This document shows positions 42,009-51,656 of a stretch of DNA of 64,000 nucleotides, in pieces (position 1 is the first letter of the stretch; the number at the start of each line of letters is the position of its first letter). Source of the DNA: Chthonomonas sp. UBA2017. GTDB taxonomy: Bacteria; Armatimonadota; Fimbriimonadia; Fimbriimonadales; Fimbriimonadaceae. The position numbers were made by a program, and so were the translations under genes. The notes under the pieces were generated by a model. That model was not told where the DNA came from and made no database searches. It saw only the letters and a list, made by a program, of their open reading frames with translations. The stretch spans positions 1-64,000 of the forward strand of contig DDCB01000036.1 of NCBI GenBank assembly GCA_002335425.1, written 5' to 3'.

Positions 42009-42993
42009 ATCGCCTCACCAAAAGGACCAATGCCGCGCAGAGCAATATCGCCACCGAATAAAGAACCCAAACCGCTTGGCGCTGAGAAAGGCCGCGCTCC
42101 AGGAGCTGATGGTGGACGTGTCGCTTGTCCGCTTGTGTTAAAGGAACACCCTGAATCTTTCGACGAATCATGACTTGCACGGCGTCAAAAAGCGGCACAC
42201 CGAAGACCGCCAAAGGCACTGCGATCGCGACGGCTGCCGCCGTCTTCATCGCCCCGACCATGCTGAGCGAGGCCAACAAGAATCCCAATACTTGGGCCCC
42301 CCCGGTGCCCATGATGATCTTGGCCGGGTTGTAGTTGTGCCGAAGAAATCCGATCGAGGCTCCCGCAATCGCCGCCGAAACCAGGGCGACCCGGGGTTGA
42401 CCTTCATACGTCGCAATCACCGAGAGCGTCGCGGCGGCGATCGCAGCGATCCCCGCAGCAAGCCCATCGATGCCGTCGATCGTGTCCATTGTTTTTGTCA
42501 CAACGAAGATATAGACCGCACTGATGGGAATCGCCCAAAGGCCAAAGGCGATCCACTGCGACCCGCCGGTGAAGAATTGGGAGTCAAATCCCTGGATCTG
42601 GACCCTCGCGCTGCCTTCGTAGATAAACTGGATGGCCACCCCGGCAGCGATCAGGAAAAGAAGCTGGATTTTGGCGCTAAACTGGTATAGATCGTCGAGC
42701 GCGCCGACCACGACAATGAGCGCCCCCACCCCCAAAATCCCCCACAAATAGGGCGGAAAAGGATTGCTGGGGTACGCAAACGGCAGGGTCCCCAGAACGG
42801 CCAAAACAATCCCGCCATAGATGGCCATCCCTCCCCAGCGGGGCAAAGGAACTTTGTGGACCCGGCGGTCATCTCGTTTAGGATCGTCAACCGCGCCAAA
42901 TCGAAACGCCAGTTTTTGGACCAGCGGAGTCAAGACTAAGGCCACGACGAGCGCCACTGCCCCCGCAAGCAAGGGCCAGCGAAAGCCCGACAT
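41995..42993 (-). CDS. undecaprenyl-phosphate N-acetylhexosamine-1-phosphate transferase (WecA/TagO family)
   Basis: About 332 residues and ten hydrophobic helices. Family motifs: VDDPKRDDRRVHKVPLPRWG, the catalytic DD-type loop TKTMDTIDGIDGLAAGIAA, HNYNPAKIIMGTGGAQVLGF and HVHHQLLERGLSQRQAVW. It transfers GlcNAc-1-P (or a related sugar) from UDP onto undecaprenyl phosphate and so primes a surface glycan. ATG 42993 is preferred because it places the first helix near the N-terminus. A TTG at 43026 overlapping the dCMP deaminase stop (TTGA) is the alternative and would fit the tight coupling seen elsewhere in the cluster. WecB directly follows. Confidence 0.92.
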   Translation of the reverse strand: MSGFRWPLLAGAVALVVALVLTPLVQKLAFRFGAVDDPKRDDRRVHKVPLPRWGGMAIYGGIVLAVLGTLPFAYPSNPFPPYLWGILGVGALIVVVGALDDLYQFSAKIQLLFLIAAGVAIQFIYEGSARVQIQGFDSQFFTGGSQWIAFGLWAIPISAVYIFVVTKTMDTIDGIDGLAAGIAAIAAATLSVIATYEGQPRVALVSAAIAGASIGFLRHNYNPAKIIMGTGGAQVLGFLLASLSMVGAMKTAAAVAIAVPLAVFGVPLFDAVQVMIRRKIQGVPLTQADKRHVHHQLLERGLSQRQAVWVLYSVAILLCAALVLLVRRYGAA

Positions 42994-43022
42994 GAACTTT
43001 GATTCGGCCCACAGCAGATCCG

Positions 43023-43514
43023 TCAAGCCGATGGGCTCACCCCCAAATCGACGGGCTCGAGCTGCTCTCCAAAGAGGCGAAAGACCTCAAGGTGCGATTG
43101 CCGGAAAATCTCCAGCGAAAAGTCGTCCGGGTACTCCCCTTCGTAAATGACCCGCTGGATTCCGGCGTTCACAACCATCTTCGCACAAGTGTTGCAAGGC
43201 TGGCAAGTGACATAGATGGAGGCTCCATCGCAAGGAACGCCAAGCATCGCCGCCTGCAGCAATGCGTTTTGCTCGGCATGAAGAGACCGAATGCAGTGAC
43301 CAGCCCGCATGCAACCCCGGGGCCAGTCGTGGTCCGGCCCGCCTTCGGGGCAGTGTGGCAATCCTCGGGGAGCGCCATTGTAACCGGTCGCAAGAATCCG
43401 TCGCTCACGAACAATGACGGCGCCCACCTGTCGACGCGGACACGTTGCCCGGGTCTTGACCAGGTGCGCGATTTGCATAAAATAGGCGTCCCAGGAGGGC
43501 CGCTGGGAGTTCAT
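43023..43514 (-). CDS. deoxycytidylate (dCMP) deaminase
   Basis: 163 residues. Zinc-dependent deaminase making dUMP for thymidylate synthesis. The zinc site is complete: SLHAEQNALLQAA (His and catalytic Glu) and CQPCNTCAKM (two Cys). NSQRPSWDAYFMQIAHLVKT and RRQVGAVIVRERRILATGYN are typical of the dCMP-deaminase/ComEB branch. The ATG at 43514 lies seven bases after the stop of the upstream gene; the longer open frame overlaps that gene and is rejected. A nucleotide-metabolism gene inside a polysaccharide operon is a neighbour by transcription rather than by pathway. Confidence 0.93.
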   Translation of the reverse strand: MNSQRPSWDAYFMQIAHLVKTRATCPRRQVGAVIVRERRILATGYNGAPRGLPHCPEGGPDHDWPRGCMRAGHCIRSLHAEQNALLQAAMLGVPCDGASIYVTCQPCNTCAKMVVNAGIQRVIYEGEYPDDFSLEIFRQSHLEVFRLFGEQLEPVDLGVSPSA

Positions 43515-43521
43515 GGGTCCA

Positions 43522-46500
43522 TTATGGCGCGTCTGCGCGCTTGATCCATGCCTCAATTTGCCGACCCGAGTACCCAATTTTGTAGTCGCTCAGATCGGGC
43601 GTGGCCCCCATGGCTCGACTGACTTCATCAATGATGACGATGTCGGGCTGTATAGGAGGCGCTGCGTTCGGCCGAAACTCCCTGAGCTTGGACAAAATCG
43701 CGTCCATCTCCGGCGCACCTTGTTGGGTCTTCTCACGTCCCCGCAAAAAGGCCTCCATATGAAGCAAGAAGAAGAGGTAGCCCTGACGCTCCGCCAAGAG
43801 CCTTCCGCCGGTTTTCCACGAGTTCTGGTTTGCCGGGGCTTCACGCAAAATGAAGGCATCAAACTGGTTGGGCTGCACATTGTAGAATCTCAACACATCG
43901 ACGAGCCGAGTGATGATCGCGTCGTTGGACTGATTGTTGTGGAGCGGAAATCCGACCGGCAACGCGAGATCGGACCGAGACCAGAAAGCCACGTGATGGT
44001 TGATCTCCATCCCAAGCGTGGCCATGGATTTGCCTGCCCCTCGATCCGGCAACGCCCGAATCCAGCCTCGGAGACCCTCCAGATCGCGAGTAATCGCCAG
44101 TTCGCGGGCTTCTGGGCCGGATATATATCGGAAAATTCGCGAATAGTGATACAGACCCAGACAGAGCAGACCCGAAAGCCAAGCCGCGGTCAACGGCTTG
44201 CGAAAGGCCCCAGGATCGCGACCCTTTTGGATTGCCGCTGCCATAAATCCTTGGCGAATGACCTCAAAAAGTAAAAGAAAGAATACAAATAGGAGCACAT
44301 ATCCCGACCGCCAAAAGACCTGAGTAGCCTGGGTCAGCTGCACCCCTGTTCGCCAAAAAAGGAGCTGGACCAGGAAGAAGGCGACCGTCGGATAGGCCCC
44401 CAGTAGGACGATCGACCGGAACGGCCCGTGGAATCGACGGGCAGCCGCGATCGCAAAAATCACGATCAAGATCGGCAGTAGGTTTCGGCCGAACCGGGCA
44501 ATCTCGCTCAGCGGGGTCCCGTCCGGCGAGCCGATCCAAGCCGCGCCAAACCCGCCCCGGACCAAGGCGTCGCCCGCGACAGCACCACTCAACACGCGCT
44601 GGCCCACAAAGCAGAGAACCAAGAACCCAAGCCCCAGGCCCACGAAGACCCAGTCTCTGCGCCCTGAGCACTTCTGCCGGTACTTCTGCCAGGCATAGGC
44701 CGCAAACGCCAAAAATCCGGTCATAAACCCGAGCCCAAACGCCCAAGTGTCCCCACCCAGGAGCAAGAGCATCAGAACGCCAAAAAGGACCAAGCCTTTG
44801 CGGCGTGGACCACCCCAAAACAGCATCGAAGAAAGAATGATGAGGGCCGAAAGCAGGAGCGGACTAGACCAAGAGTTGGTCGCGAGCCGCAGCGCACGGT
44901 CCATCGGCCAGAGGCTCGTCAGCATCGGGTCGGTCCCCATCAGTCCGGCTTTCAGATCAACCACCACGTCCCGAACGTTCGTCGCGTACTGAAAAAGGAC
45001 CGTGATCAGAATCGCCAGCAAGATTCCCTTTCGACTCACCCCCGGAGGCAGCCAGGTCACGGCGACCCAGTAGAGGAATCCCCACGTTAGGGCCAGAATG
45101 GCAAAAAGAAGAACCGAGTACGGCCCTACTTGGCCATCCGTTCGAGCCGCGAGTTGGCCCAAAAACACTTGAACCGGGGACGCATACGACGACTTTTCTT
45201 CGGGCACAGAGGCAAACGGCGAGCTCGTCCAGCCTCGGTCTTGAATCCGCTGAGCGCGAACCGTGTAGAGGTGATAGTCCTCGACGAAGACGCCGTAAGG
45301 CTCGCCGTGAAAGACAAAGACCGAAGACTCTTTGCCATCGTTCCGCAGAGGGTCACTGTGCTGCGCCCGGTAAACGGGGATGAGCCCCATGAGCAACACT
45401 CCGGCGGCAAAGGCCCAAACCACAAGAAGCCCGATCCATCGCTTGCGAAGGCTTGCTTGACCACGGGCCTGAGTATGGGCGTCGACTTTTTCTTGAATCT
45501 CGGCGGCACTTTGTTGGTCGGCCAATTCTTCCTCCCTGAGCCCAAGACGGCCCAGAACCCGTTGAAGCTTCGAATCTAACCCCCCGGGAACCGGCGACCA
45601 TTTCAGACCAAACGCAGCAAGGATCTGGACTCCTACCAATACCGGCATCAGCAGCAACGCCAAGAGCGGCTCTTCCTGAATCCAAGCGGTCTGACACAGG
45701 AACACGCCGACCACCGAGAGACCGGCCCCCAACACCAAGATCATGAGCAGGCGGCTCAGCAGGTCCGTGACGTCTAAGCCTGGAGCCACTTTGCGCTTGA
45801 TGACCCAAACCAGGGGGAGAAGCTGGCCTCCGTTGATGCAGGCGTTCATCACCGCAACTCCGATCAGGCCCCCGGCTCGGTAAGCCGGGATCGTCAGGAT
45901 CAAGGTCACTGCGGCGTTGAAAATCGCGAACGGAACCATCCGGTCGGGTCGACCGACAGCATATGTCGAGGTGGCCAGCGAGGTGATGATGTAGTAGATC
46001 GCCTTGTAAAACGCCATCAAGAGGCAGATCCAGAGCGCACCTTCGGGCACATGATCCGCGCCGAGCCAAATCTTGAGGAGCGCGTCGCCAAACCCGGCCG
46101 GAATCAGGATGCACGAAGTCGCCACGGTCGCCGCGACGAGGGCGTTGCGCTTGATGAGATTTCCAAATCGGGTTTCGTCGGTCGTCGCCCGGGTCATCTC
46201 GGGCAGAGTCGTCGTGTTCATCCCGGCGAGAACATCGTAAAGCGTGTTGCCCAATTTGACCGAGGCATCGTAGCGGCCCACCGGAGCTGGCCCGAACTTA
46301 AAGGAGAGCAACATCCGGTCGAGCGAATCGGCCAAATGCTGGCTGAGCCGGTGCCAATAAGACTTCATCCCTAAGCCGCGCATCTCGCGCGTGTCGCCCG
46401 CATGATACTGCCCCATGACCAGCCACCTGCCCGTGGTTTGGCGAATCGTAAAGAGGCTGTACGCAGCCAAGAGCAACGAAGCGATCGCCCAGGACCAGAC

Positions 46501-47043
46501 CACGGCTTGTAAAGTCTGGAACGCGATGACGGCGGTGATGCCAAAAACCGCAATCAGTCCGCTTTGGGCAGCGCTGATCAGGGCAAAACGGTCGAATCGC
46601 TCGAAGGCCGTGTTGCCGATATAACCGGTGTTGACGATCATCGTCGCCAAAAACTGGAGGCCCGCCGCGCAAAACAGCGAGAGCCGAGTCGAAGTATCGA
46701 GATCGACGCCCGGGAGCCGAATCACAAGCGCGAGCGCCGTGGTCAATGCCAGGCCGACGAGCCCGGTGACGAAGTTGACAAAAAGCAGGCTCCGAAAGAC
46801 TCGATGGGCCGAGTCTCGGTCGTCCGCCGCGATCAGCTCGGTCATCTTCTTTTGCGCGCCGACCGTGAATCCGAAGTCGATCAGCATCATCGACGTCGCG
46901 ATGAGTTGCAAAAAGACAAAAATTCCGAACTGGTCATATCCGAGCCGTTGGACATAAACCCGGGTCGCCAAAAGCATGAGAAGCACCCCCATGCCTTTGG
47001 CTCCGATCATATAGATCGCGCCCTTGGTCTTTCCCACGCTCAA
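43522..47043 (-). CDS. Wzx-like flippase fused to a large GT-C-like membrane domain
   Basis: 1173 residues, more than twice the length of a flippase. Residues 1 to ~480 form a MATE-fold polysaccharide translocase: GAKGMGVLLMLLATRVYV, FGIFVFLQLIATSMMLIDFG, LLVNFVTGLVGLALTTALA and about 12-14 helices. A polar linker (~490-535, QRVLGRLGLREEELADQQSA) leads into a second polytopic part of ~600 residues with about ten helices. This second part has an early extracytoplasmic acidic loop (YGVFVEDYHLYTVRAQRI) that resembles GT-C glycosyltransferases, and a ~170-residue soluble C-terminus. The second half is an inference; no specific family is recognised. The start is TTG (another weak start, GTG, is at 47037). 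It probably exports and modifies the glycan made by this cluster. Confidence 0.8.
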   Translation of the reverse strand: MSVGKTKGAIYMIGAKGMGVLLMLLATRVYVQRLGYDQFGIFVFLQLIATSMMLIDFGFTVGAQKKMTELIAADDRDSAHRVFRSLLFVNFVTGLVGLALTTALALVIRLPGVDLDTSTRLSLFCAAGLQFLATMIVNTGYIGNTAFERFDRFALISAAQSGLIAVFGITAVIAFQTLQAVVWSWAIASLLLAAYSLFTIRQTTGRWLVMGQYHAGDTREMRGLGMKSYWHRLSQHLADSLDRMLLSFKFGPAPVGRYDASVKLGNTLYDVLAGMNTTTLPEMTRATTDETRFGNLIKRNALVAATVATSCILIPAGFGDALLKIWLGADHVPEGALWICLLMAFYKAIYYIITSLATSTYAVGRPDRMVPFAIFNAAVTLILTIPAYRAGGLIGVAVMNACINGGQLLPLVWVIKRKVAPGLDVTDLLSRLLMILVLGAGLSVVGVFLCQTAWIQEEPLLALLLMPVLVGVQILAAFGLKWSPVPGGLDSKLQRVLGRLGLREEELADQQSAAEIQEKVDAHTQARGQASLRKRWIGLLVVWAFAAGVLLMGLIPVYRAQHSDPLRNDGKESSVFVFHGEPYGVFVEDYHLYTVRAQRIQDRGWTSSPFASVPEEKSSYASPVQVFLGQLAARTDGQVGPYSVLLFAILALTWGFLYWVAVTWLPPGVSRKGILLAILITVLFQYATNVRDVVVDLKAGLMGTDPMLTSLWPMDRALRLATNSWSSPLLLSALIILSSMLFWGGPRRKGLVLFGVLMLLLLGGDTWAFGLGFMTGFLAFAAYAWQKYRQKCSGRRDWVFVGLGLGFLVLCFVGQRVLSGAVAGDALVRGGFGAAWIGSPDGTPLSEIARFGRNLLPILIVIFAIAAARRFHGPFRSIVLLGAYPTVAFFLVQLLFWRTGVQLTQATQVFWRSGYVLLFVFFLLLFEVIRQGFMAAAIQKGRDPGAFRKPLTAAWLSGLLCLGLYHYSRIFRYISGPEARELAITRDLEGLRGWIRALPDRGAGKSMATLGMEINHHVAFWSRSDLALPVGFPLHNNQSNDAIITRLVDVLRFYNVQPNQFDAFILREAPANQNSWKTGGRLLAERQGYLFFLLHMEAFLRGREKTQQGAPEMDAILSKLREFRPNAAPPIQPDIVIIDEVSRAMGATPDLSDYKIGYSGRQIEAWIKRADAP

Positions 47044-47096
47044 GCCCTATCCCTCCGCTTGGTGAACGCGGCCGACAACTCGGTCTTCATCGGCAT

Positions 47097-48485
47097 TTAC
47101 GAGGCGGTGCGTGATCTCAGCTCGCGGAACGGCTCTTGCATCGAGTCAACTTCTTCGCTTTGGGTCTTCATGACCATGCCGCTGAGCACGAAGAACACGA
47201 GCATTGAGGGCTCCCACGTCAAGATGTTGTTCCCATACATGCCGATGGCAATACAGATGGCCCCGAGCGCCATCGCCACGGTGAACCCTTTTTGTTCAGG
47301 CGAGGCGGCGCGCTCGCGCAAAACTCGGAAGGGTGCCGAGGCCCAGATAGCGAGAGCAATCCCCATCATCACCATGCCGACCAAGCCGTAGCTCGCCCGG
47401 ATCAGGAGCCATCCGTTGTCAAAGCCCGCGTGCGGAGTCCACTTGTCCACCTGGCCCCGCGTATCCCCCCAATATCGAGGTTCTGGGCCAATTCCAGTTA
47501 TTGGGAAGTACTGCCAGACGGTGTCGGCCTGAATCCACGCTCGTTCGCGCCGATAAATCAGGTTCGGGTCGTTCAGCCAGTTCGTGCTGAGGAGGTAAGC
47601 CATCTTGTCCGCCCCAAACGTGAACATCACCACCAAGCCCAAAGTCATGATCAAGAGCCACGACGACATCGCCTTCTTGTCCCATCGGGAGAGACCGATG
47701 AAGAAGACGACTGTAATGAGAATCAATGCCGGGACGTGGGTTCGGGCCTGAGCAATGAGCGCTCCGCCGGCGAAAAAGAAGAACAGCAGAGTTTCGAATT
47801 TACTCAGCTTGCGGAAGAGGCCAACGCCCGCAAGAATGGCGCACACGAGGTTACATGGCAGCGCCGTCTGGCCCGGGAATCCATAAATTCCCATCGCCCG
47901 GACGCCGCCGCGCAGGTCCCAGTTCGTGATGTCTTGAATCGGATTCAGGGCTTCGGCCAGCCGGATGGCCGGAGGGAATTTGAAAAACTGCGCCCAGGCG
48001 ACAATCGCGGTGACCGCCGTCGCCCCGAGCAAAGCTTGAAAAAGCCATTTGCGAGCGCGCGGCTCGGCATGACACAACATCGCCGCCGTGAAGTAAAGAT
48101 ACAGGTATCGAAGAAGGAAGAAGTCCGTGTAGTTGAAGTCTCGAGCCCGCCCAATCTCCGCGGACACCCAATATGTGACGAACGCTCCCCAAGCTTGAAG
48201 CAAGAGCAAAAGAACGACTGGCACCGAGATTCGGATCGGCACTCGGCATTGAACAGTTCCGATCGCCGCCCAAAGCGCTCCCGAGAGAATGATGCCGTTC
48301 CGCATCTCGGTCGAACCCGGGACATACGGCGGGAGCATCCCCGCGAAAATCGAAATGAGGATGTTGAAGAAACCCCACAAGACCCACGCTTTGGGCGCGA
48401 TGATGAGTGGGACCGATGCGGCGCGAAGCCGCTCCCTCATTTTGAGGGCTTTTTCATGGGGCTCTAAAGCCACGAATCCGCTCAT
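47097..48485 (-). CDS. O-antigen polymerase/ligase (Wzy/WaaL-like) family membrane protein
   Basis: 462 residues and about 11-12 hydrophobic helices. The large periplasmic loop between the late helices reads RAWIQADTVWQYFPITGIG followed by WTPHAGFDNGWLLIRASYG. The invariant His and the 'N-x-W-L' pattern are those of the O-antigen ligase/polymerase superfamily. It most likely polymerises lipid-linked repeat units at the outer face of the inner membrane. It lies between the flippase-fusion gene and the chain-length-control gene, the classical Wzx/Wzy/Wzz set. Confidence 0.88.
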   Translation of the reverse strand: MSGFVALEPHEKALKMRERLRAASVPLIIAPKAWVLWGFFNILISIFAGMLPPYVPGSTEMRNGIILSGALWAAIGTVQCRVPIRISVPVVLLLLLQAWGAFVTYWVSAEIGRARDFNYTDFFLLRYLYLYFTAAMLCHAEPRARKWLFQALLGATAVTAIVAWAQFFKFPPAIRLAEALNPIQDITNWDLRGGVRAMGIYGFPGQTALPCNLVCAILAGVGLFRKLSKFETLLFFFFAGGALIAQARTHVPALILITVVFFIGLSRWDKKAMSSWLLIMTLGLVVMFTFGADKMAYLLSTNWLNDPNLIYRRERAWIQADTVWQYFPITGIGPEPRYWGDTRGQVDKWTPHAGFDNGWLLIRASYGLVGMVMMGIALAIWASAPFRVLRERAASPEQKGFTVAMALGAICIAIGMYGNNILTWEPSMLVFFVLSGMVMKTQSEEVDSMQEPFRELRSRTAS

Positions 48486-48541
48486 CGGACTCCTCGCTTG
48501 AGGTGGATGGGCGGATTCAGATTCATGAGGCTCTCCGGGGA

Positions 48542-50611
48542 CTAGCGAGCGGTGATGAACCGACCCGCACTGCTGAACGGCTCATCGTCGAGCGAGGCGT
48601 CAACCAAGACCAAACTGACGGTTTTGGCTCCGGCTCGGGTGAGAATTTCGTAAGCATTCGGCACCGACCGGAAGTTGGTCGACCGGGCACTGATGATCAA
48701 GCAAACATCGTCTGCCCAGCGCGCCATTCGAGAGGCATCGGCCAGAAGGTCGCATGGCGCGGTGTGAAGAATCACAACGTCGCCCGCGGCCTTAATCTTG
48801 TGCATCAATCGGTCGAAATCTTCTTCGGACAGGTTAATCAGATCGGTCTTGCCCTCGGATCCCGTGGGCATTACAAACAGGTTGTTGTGGACACTCGCAT
48901 GGAGATAACTATTGACATCCGCGTCAGCTCCGGCAGCCGCCAGGTCCAGAAGACCATTTTTCCCGCCCATGTCGACAAGGTTCGTCAGGAGCCGCCCACG
49001 CGGATTCGCATCCACCAGGACGACTTTCTTGCCGGTCCGGGCCACCGATATGGCCAACTGGAGCGCGCTCGCAGAGGCCCCTTGGACGTTTCCGGTGCTC
49101 GTGAACATGATCGTCTTCTTCAGATTCGGATCAGAAGCCAGCATCGAGAACGCCATGTAACGGAAGCTCTCAAACGGCTGCCCGTCGGGCTGGGTCAACC
49201 TCTTGATGTTGCGCGCCATCATCGCCTTCGGCAAAGCCGGGACGGTCGCCGCGACCGGGAGGCCGGTGAGCTCGGCCAGCTGGGATGAGGTGTGAACCCG
49301 GAGCTTGAGCGATTCTCGACCGAAGCTGAAGATCAAGCCCAAACAGACGCCCGCGAGGGCCCCGACGATGCTGAACTTCAGCAGGTCCGGTGCGACGGGG
49401 TCTTCATTCTCCGTCGCAGAGAACGTCACGGCAGCTGGTCGGCTCACCACATTGGCCCGGTTCTTGAGGTCTTCGGACATCCGCTTGAGGTTTCGATACT
49501 TTTGATCAAAAATCTCGACATCTCGGCTGAGATTCACCAGCATGTCTTGTTGTGCGGGCGCATCGTCCAGCTTCTTTTGGAACTCCTCGATCTTCGACTC
49601 CAGCTGGCTCAAGTTCGCTTGGAGGTTATCGCGAATCACTTGGGCCCGAACGAGGTCTTGTCGAGTCTGCTGTCGAATCGGCTCGGGCGAGACGTTTCGG
49701 CCCGCCTTGGTCATCGGCTTCTGCTGCTCGGCCCTCAGAAGCTTTTCGACCTGAGCAATCTCTTGCTCCTTGTTTTTCACTTCGATCGCGTCGGGCATGA
49801 AGCGACCCAGGAGTTGCTCGCGCTCGTTGCGCAAAGCCGCCAATTGGCCCTGATAGGTTTGAACCGCCTGACTCTGCTGCTCAACGGTCATGCTGGTGTA
49901 GGTCTCGTCGGTCATCCGCGCAAGTTGGCGTTCATACTCCCGAACGTCCGATTCAGCCCCTTCGAGCTGAGCTCGGACCGTCGCGGCTTGGACCTTCATC
50001 TGCTCGATGTTCCGCACCCGCTCGCCGGTTTGAACGTCGAGATTCGGCAGGCTATTCTCCGACTTGTAGGCCTTGAGCTTTTCTTGGGCTTCGGTCATGT
50101 CTCGCTCAGCGGCAACGATCTGTTCGCTGAGATAGTTCAAGGCGTCGTTGACGGAGACCCGAGCGTTCGATTGTCGAATCTGGTTGTAAGCGGCGGCGAC
50201 TTCGTTCGCCAGATCAGCCGCCATCTTAGGCGAATAAGCCTTCACGGTGATATCGGCGGCGTTCGAGTTCTCTTGCCCCGACACGTTGTACATTCGGTAG
50301 TATTTTTCGAAATCCTTGACGATATCGTTCAGGTTTTCGCGCTCAGCCACTCGGCGAAAAGCTTGGAAAAAGACGCCAGGCGAAGCCAAGACGCCCAACT
50401 CCGTTTCTGAGGATCGAGGGGCGCCGCGATCCAGGATCGACTTTACGTCAGCGGTCATCGTCTCCAGCCCCGCTCGATTCTGGAGGTCTTCACCGACGAT
50501 GAGCTGAGTACGACCCTCGTAAATCTTCGGGCTCGAAAGGCCGATCGCTAGAGCGACCAAGAGCCCCAAAATCCCGAATAAAACCGTTCGCCTAAAGTGC
50601 AGCTTCCACAT
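48542..50611 (-). CDS. Wzz/BY-kinase-like chain-length protein with a degenerate kinase domain
   Basis: 689 residues. The N-terminal helix, a long periplasmic coiled-coil region (about 170-400; GERVRNIEQMKVQAATVRAQ) and a second helix near 415-435 make a Wzz polysaccharide co-polymerase. The cytoplasmic C-terminus has the BY-kinase fold, but its ATP site is lost. Walker A, normally GxGEGKST, reads GNVQGASAS near 510, so the Lys is Ala. The A' motif VVLVDANPRG is kept. Walker B reads DVVILHTAP near 613, with His for the Asp. There is no tyrosine cluster at the C-terminus (FSSAGRFITAR). It is predicted to control chain length without kinase activity, perhaps with a separate active kinase elsewhere. 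Confidence 0.9.
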   Translation of the reverse strand: MWKLHFRRTVLFGILGLLVALAIGLSSPKIYEGRTQLIVGEDLQNRAGLETMTADVKSILDRGAPRSSETELGVLASPGVFFQAFRRVAERENLNDIVKDFEKYYRMYNVSGQENSNAADITVKAYSPKMAADLANEVAAAYNQIRQSNARVSVNDALNYLSEQIVAAERDMTEAQEKLKAYKSENSLPNLDVQTGERVRNIEQMKVQAATVRAQLEGAESDVREYERQLARMTDETYTSMTVEQQSQAVQTYQGQLAALRNEREQLLGRFMPDAIEVKNKEQEIAQVEKLLRAEQQKPMTKAGRNVSPEPIRQQTRQDLVRAQVIRDNLQANLSQLESKIEEFQKKLDDAPAQQDMLVNLSRDVEIFDQKYRNLKRMSEDLKNRANVVSRPAAVTFSATENEDPVAPDLLKFSIVGALAGVCLGLIFSFGRESLKLRVHTSSQLAELTGLPVAATVPALPKAMMARNIKRLTQPDGQPFESFRYMAFSMLASDPNLKKTIMFTSTGNVQGASASALQLAISVARTGKKVVLVDANPRGRLLTNLVDMGGKNGLLDLAAAGADADVNSYLHASVHNNLFVMPTGSEGKTDLINLSEEDFDRLMHKIKAAGDVVILHTAPCDLLADASRMARWADDVCLIISARSTNFRSVPNAYEILTRAGAKTVSLVLVDASLDDEPFSSAGRFITAR

Positions 50612-50806
50612 TGCTTTTCTCTAACCTTGCCGGACGTTACGGCATCCCAGGCCTTCCTTGGACCCAGCTTGCCACAACCTAACGATACCAGAATTTTTGA
50701 GTTCTGGCAGAGATTGAGACGAGAACGGGGCCCACTTTGTAGCTTCGGAAGGCTTCCCTTGAGTCAACAGGCTCGGCGGATCAAAGATTCCCGGTCCAGC
50801 GCAGGC

Positions 50807-51517
50807 TCAGTAAGCGCCATCGCCTCGAAGAACGGCGAGCGGAGTCTTGAGCAGGAGCTTCAAGTCGGTCATCACGCCCATCTCGCGGATGTATCGATGA
50901 TCCAGCTCGATCCACTCGTCAAAGGAGAGGTTGCTTCGCCCCATGACTTGCCAAAAGCAGGTGATCCCAGGCTTCACGGTCAGTCGCTGAAGAGCGTGTT
51001 CGCTGTATTGCAAAACCTCGTGGGGAATCGGCGGTCGGGGACCGACTAGGCTCATATCACCCTTCAGAACGTTGAAGAGCTGCGGCAACTCGTCGAGGCT
51101 GTACTTGCGAATGAAACGCCCGATCGGAGTCACCCGAGGGTCGTCCTTCATCTTAAAGATCGGCCCATCCTTTTCGTTTTGAGCCTGAAGCTTCGCCAGG
51201 TGCTGATCAGCGTTTACGTACATCGAGCGAAACTTAATGAACTTGAACTTTCGCCCGCAAAGGCCCACCCGGGTGGAGAGATAGAAAATCGGGCCGCGGC
51301 TCGTCAGCTTCACCGCCAACATCAGCGCCAAGAAGATCGGGGACAAAAGCAAGATCAACACCAGCGACCCCAAACGATCCAGGATCAGTTTACGCTTGAA
51401 ATAGGTCACTTCCACCGGCTTGAGGTCGAGGCAATTCTCGACTCTCAAATGAGCGTCCTTCGGAAGTTCAGCCCTCTCAGGCTGGATCGGTTGAGAGTCT
51501 TGGGATATGTGAACCAT
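50807..51517 (-). CDS. initiating undecaprenyl-phosphate sugar transferase (WcaJ/ExoY family)
   Basis: 236 residues. One N-terminal membrane segment (RLGSLVLILLLSPIFLALML) followed by the bacterial sugar transferase domain: GPIFYLSTRVGLCGRKFKFI, KFRSMY, KDDPRVTPIGRFIRKYSLDE, LPQLFNVLKGDMSLVGPRPP and KPGITCFWQVMGRS. It transfers a hexose-1-P from UDP-sugar to undecaprenyl phosphate at the start of exopolysaccharide synthesis. With the WecA/TagO homologue this makes two different initiating enzymes in one cluster. No multi-pass N-terminal module as in full WcaJ is present, so it is the short ExoY-like form. Confidence 0.94.
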   Translation of the reverse strand: MVHISQDSQPIQPERAELPKDAHLRVENCLDLKPVEVTYFKRKLILDRLGSLVLILLLSPIFLALMLAVKLTSRGPIFYLSTRVGLCGRKFKFIKFRSMYVNADQHLAKLQAQNEKDGPIFKMKDDPRVTPIGRFIRKYSLDELPQLFNVLKGDMSLVGPRPPIPHEVLQYSEHALQRLTVKPGITCFWQVMGRSNLSFDEWIELDHRYIREMGVMTDLKLLLKTPLAVLRGDGAY

Positions 51518-51656
51518 CCTGTCTCCTTCGGTATAAATTCAATCATCGGGTCCAGTCGCGGTCCCGCATCCCCAGTGGAATGCAAAAAAGATACCTCTTC
51601 TCCCCGCCTCCGCCAACACTGGTCAAATGAACAGGACGATAAGGTTCAAGCGATGT

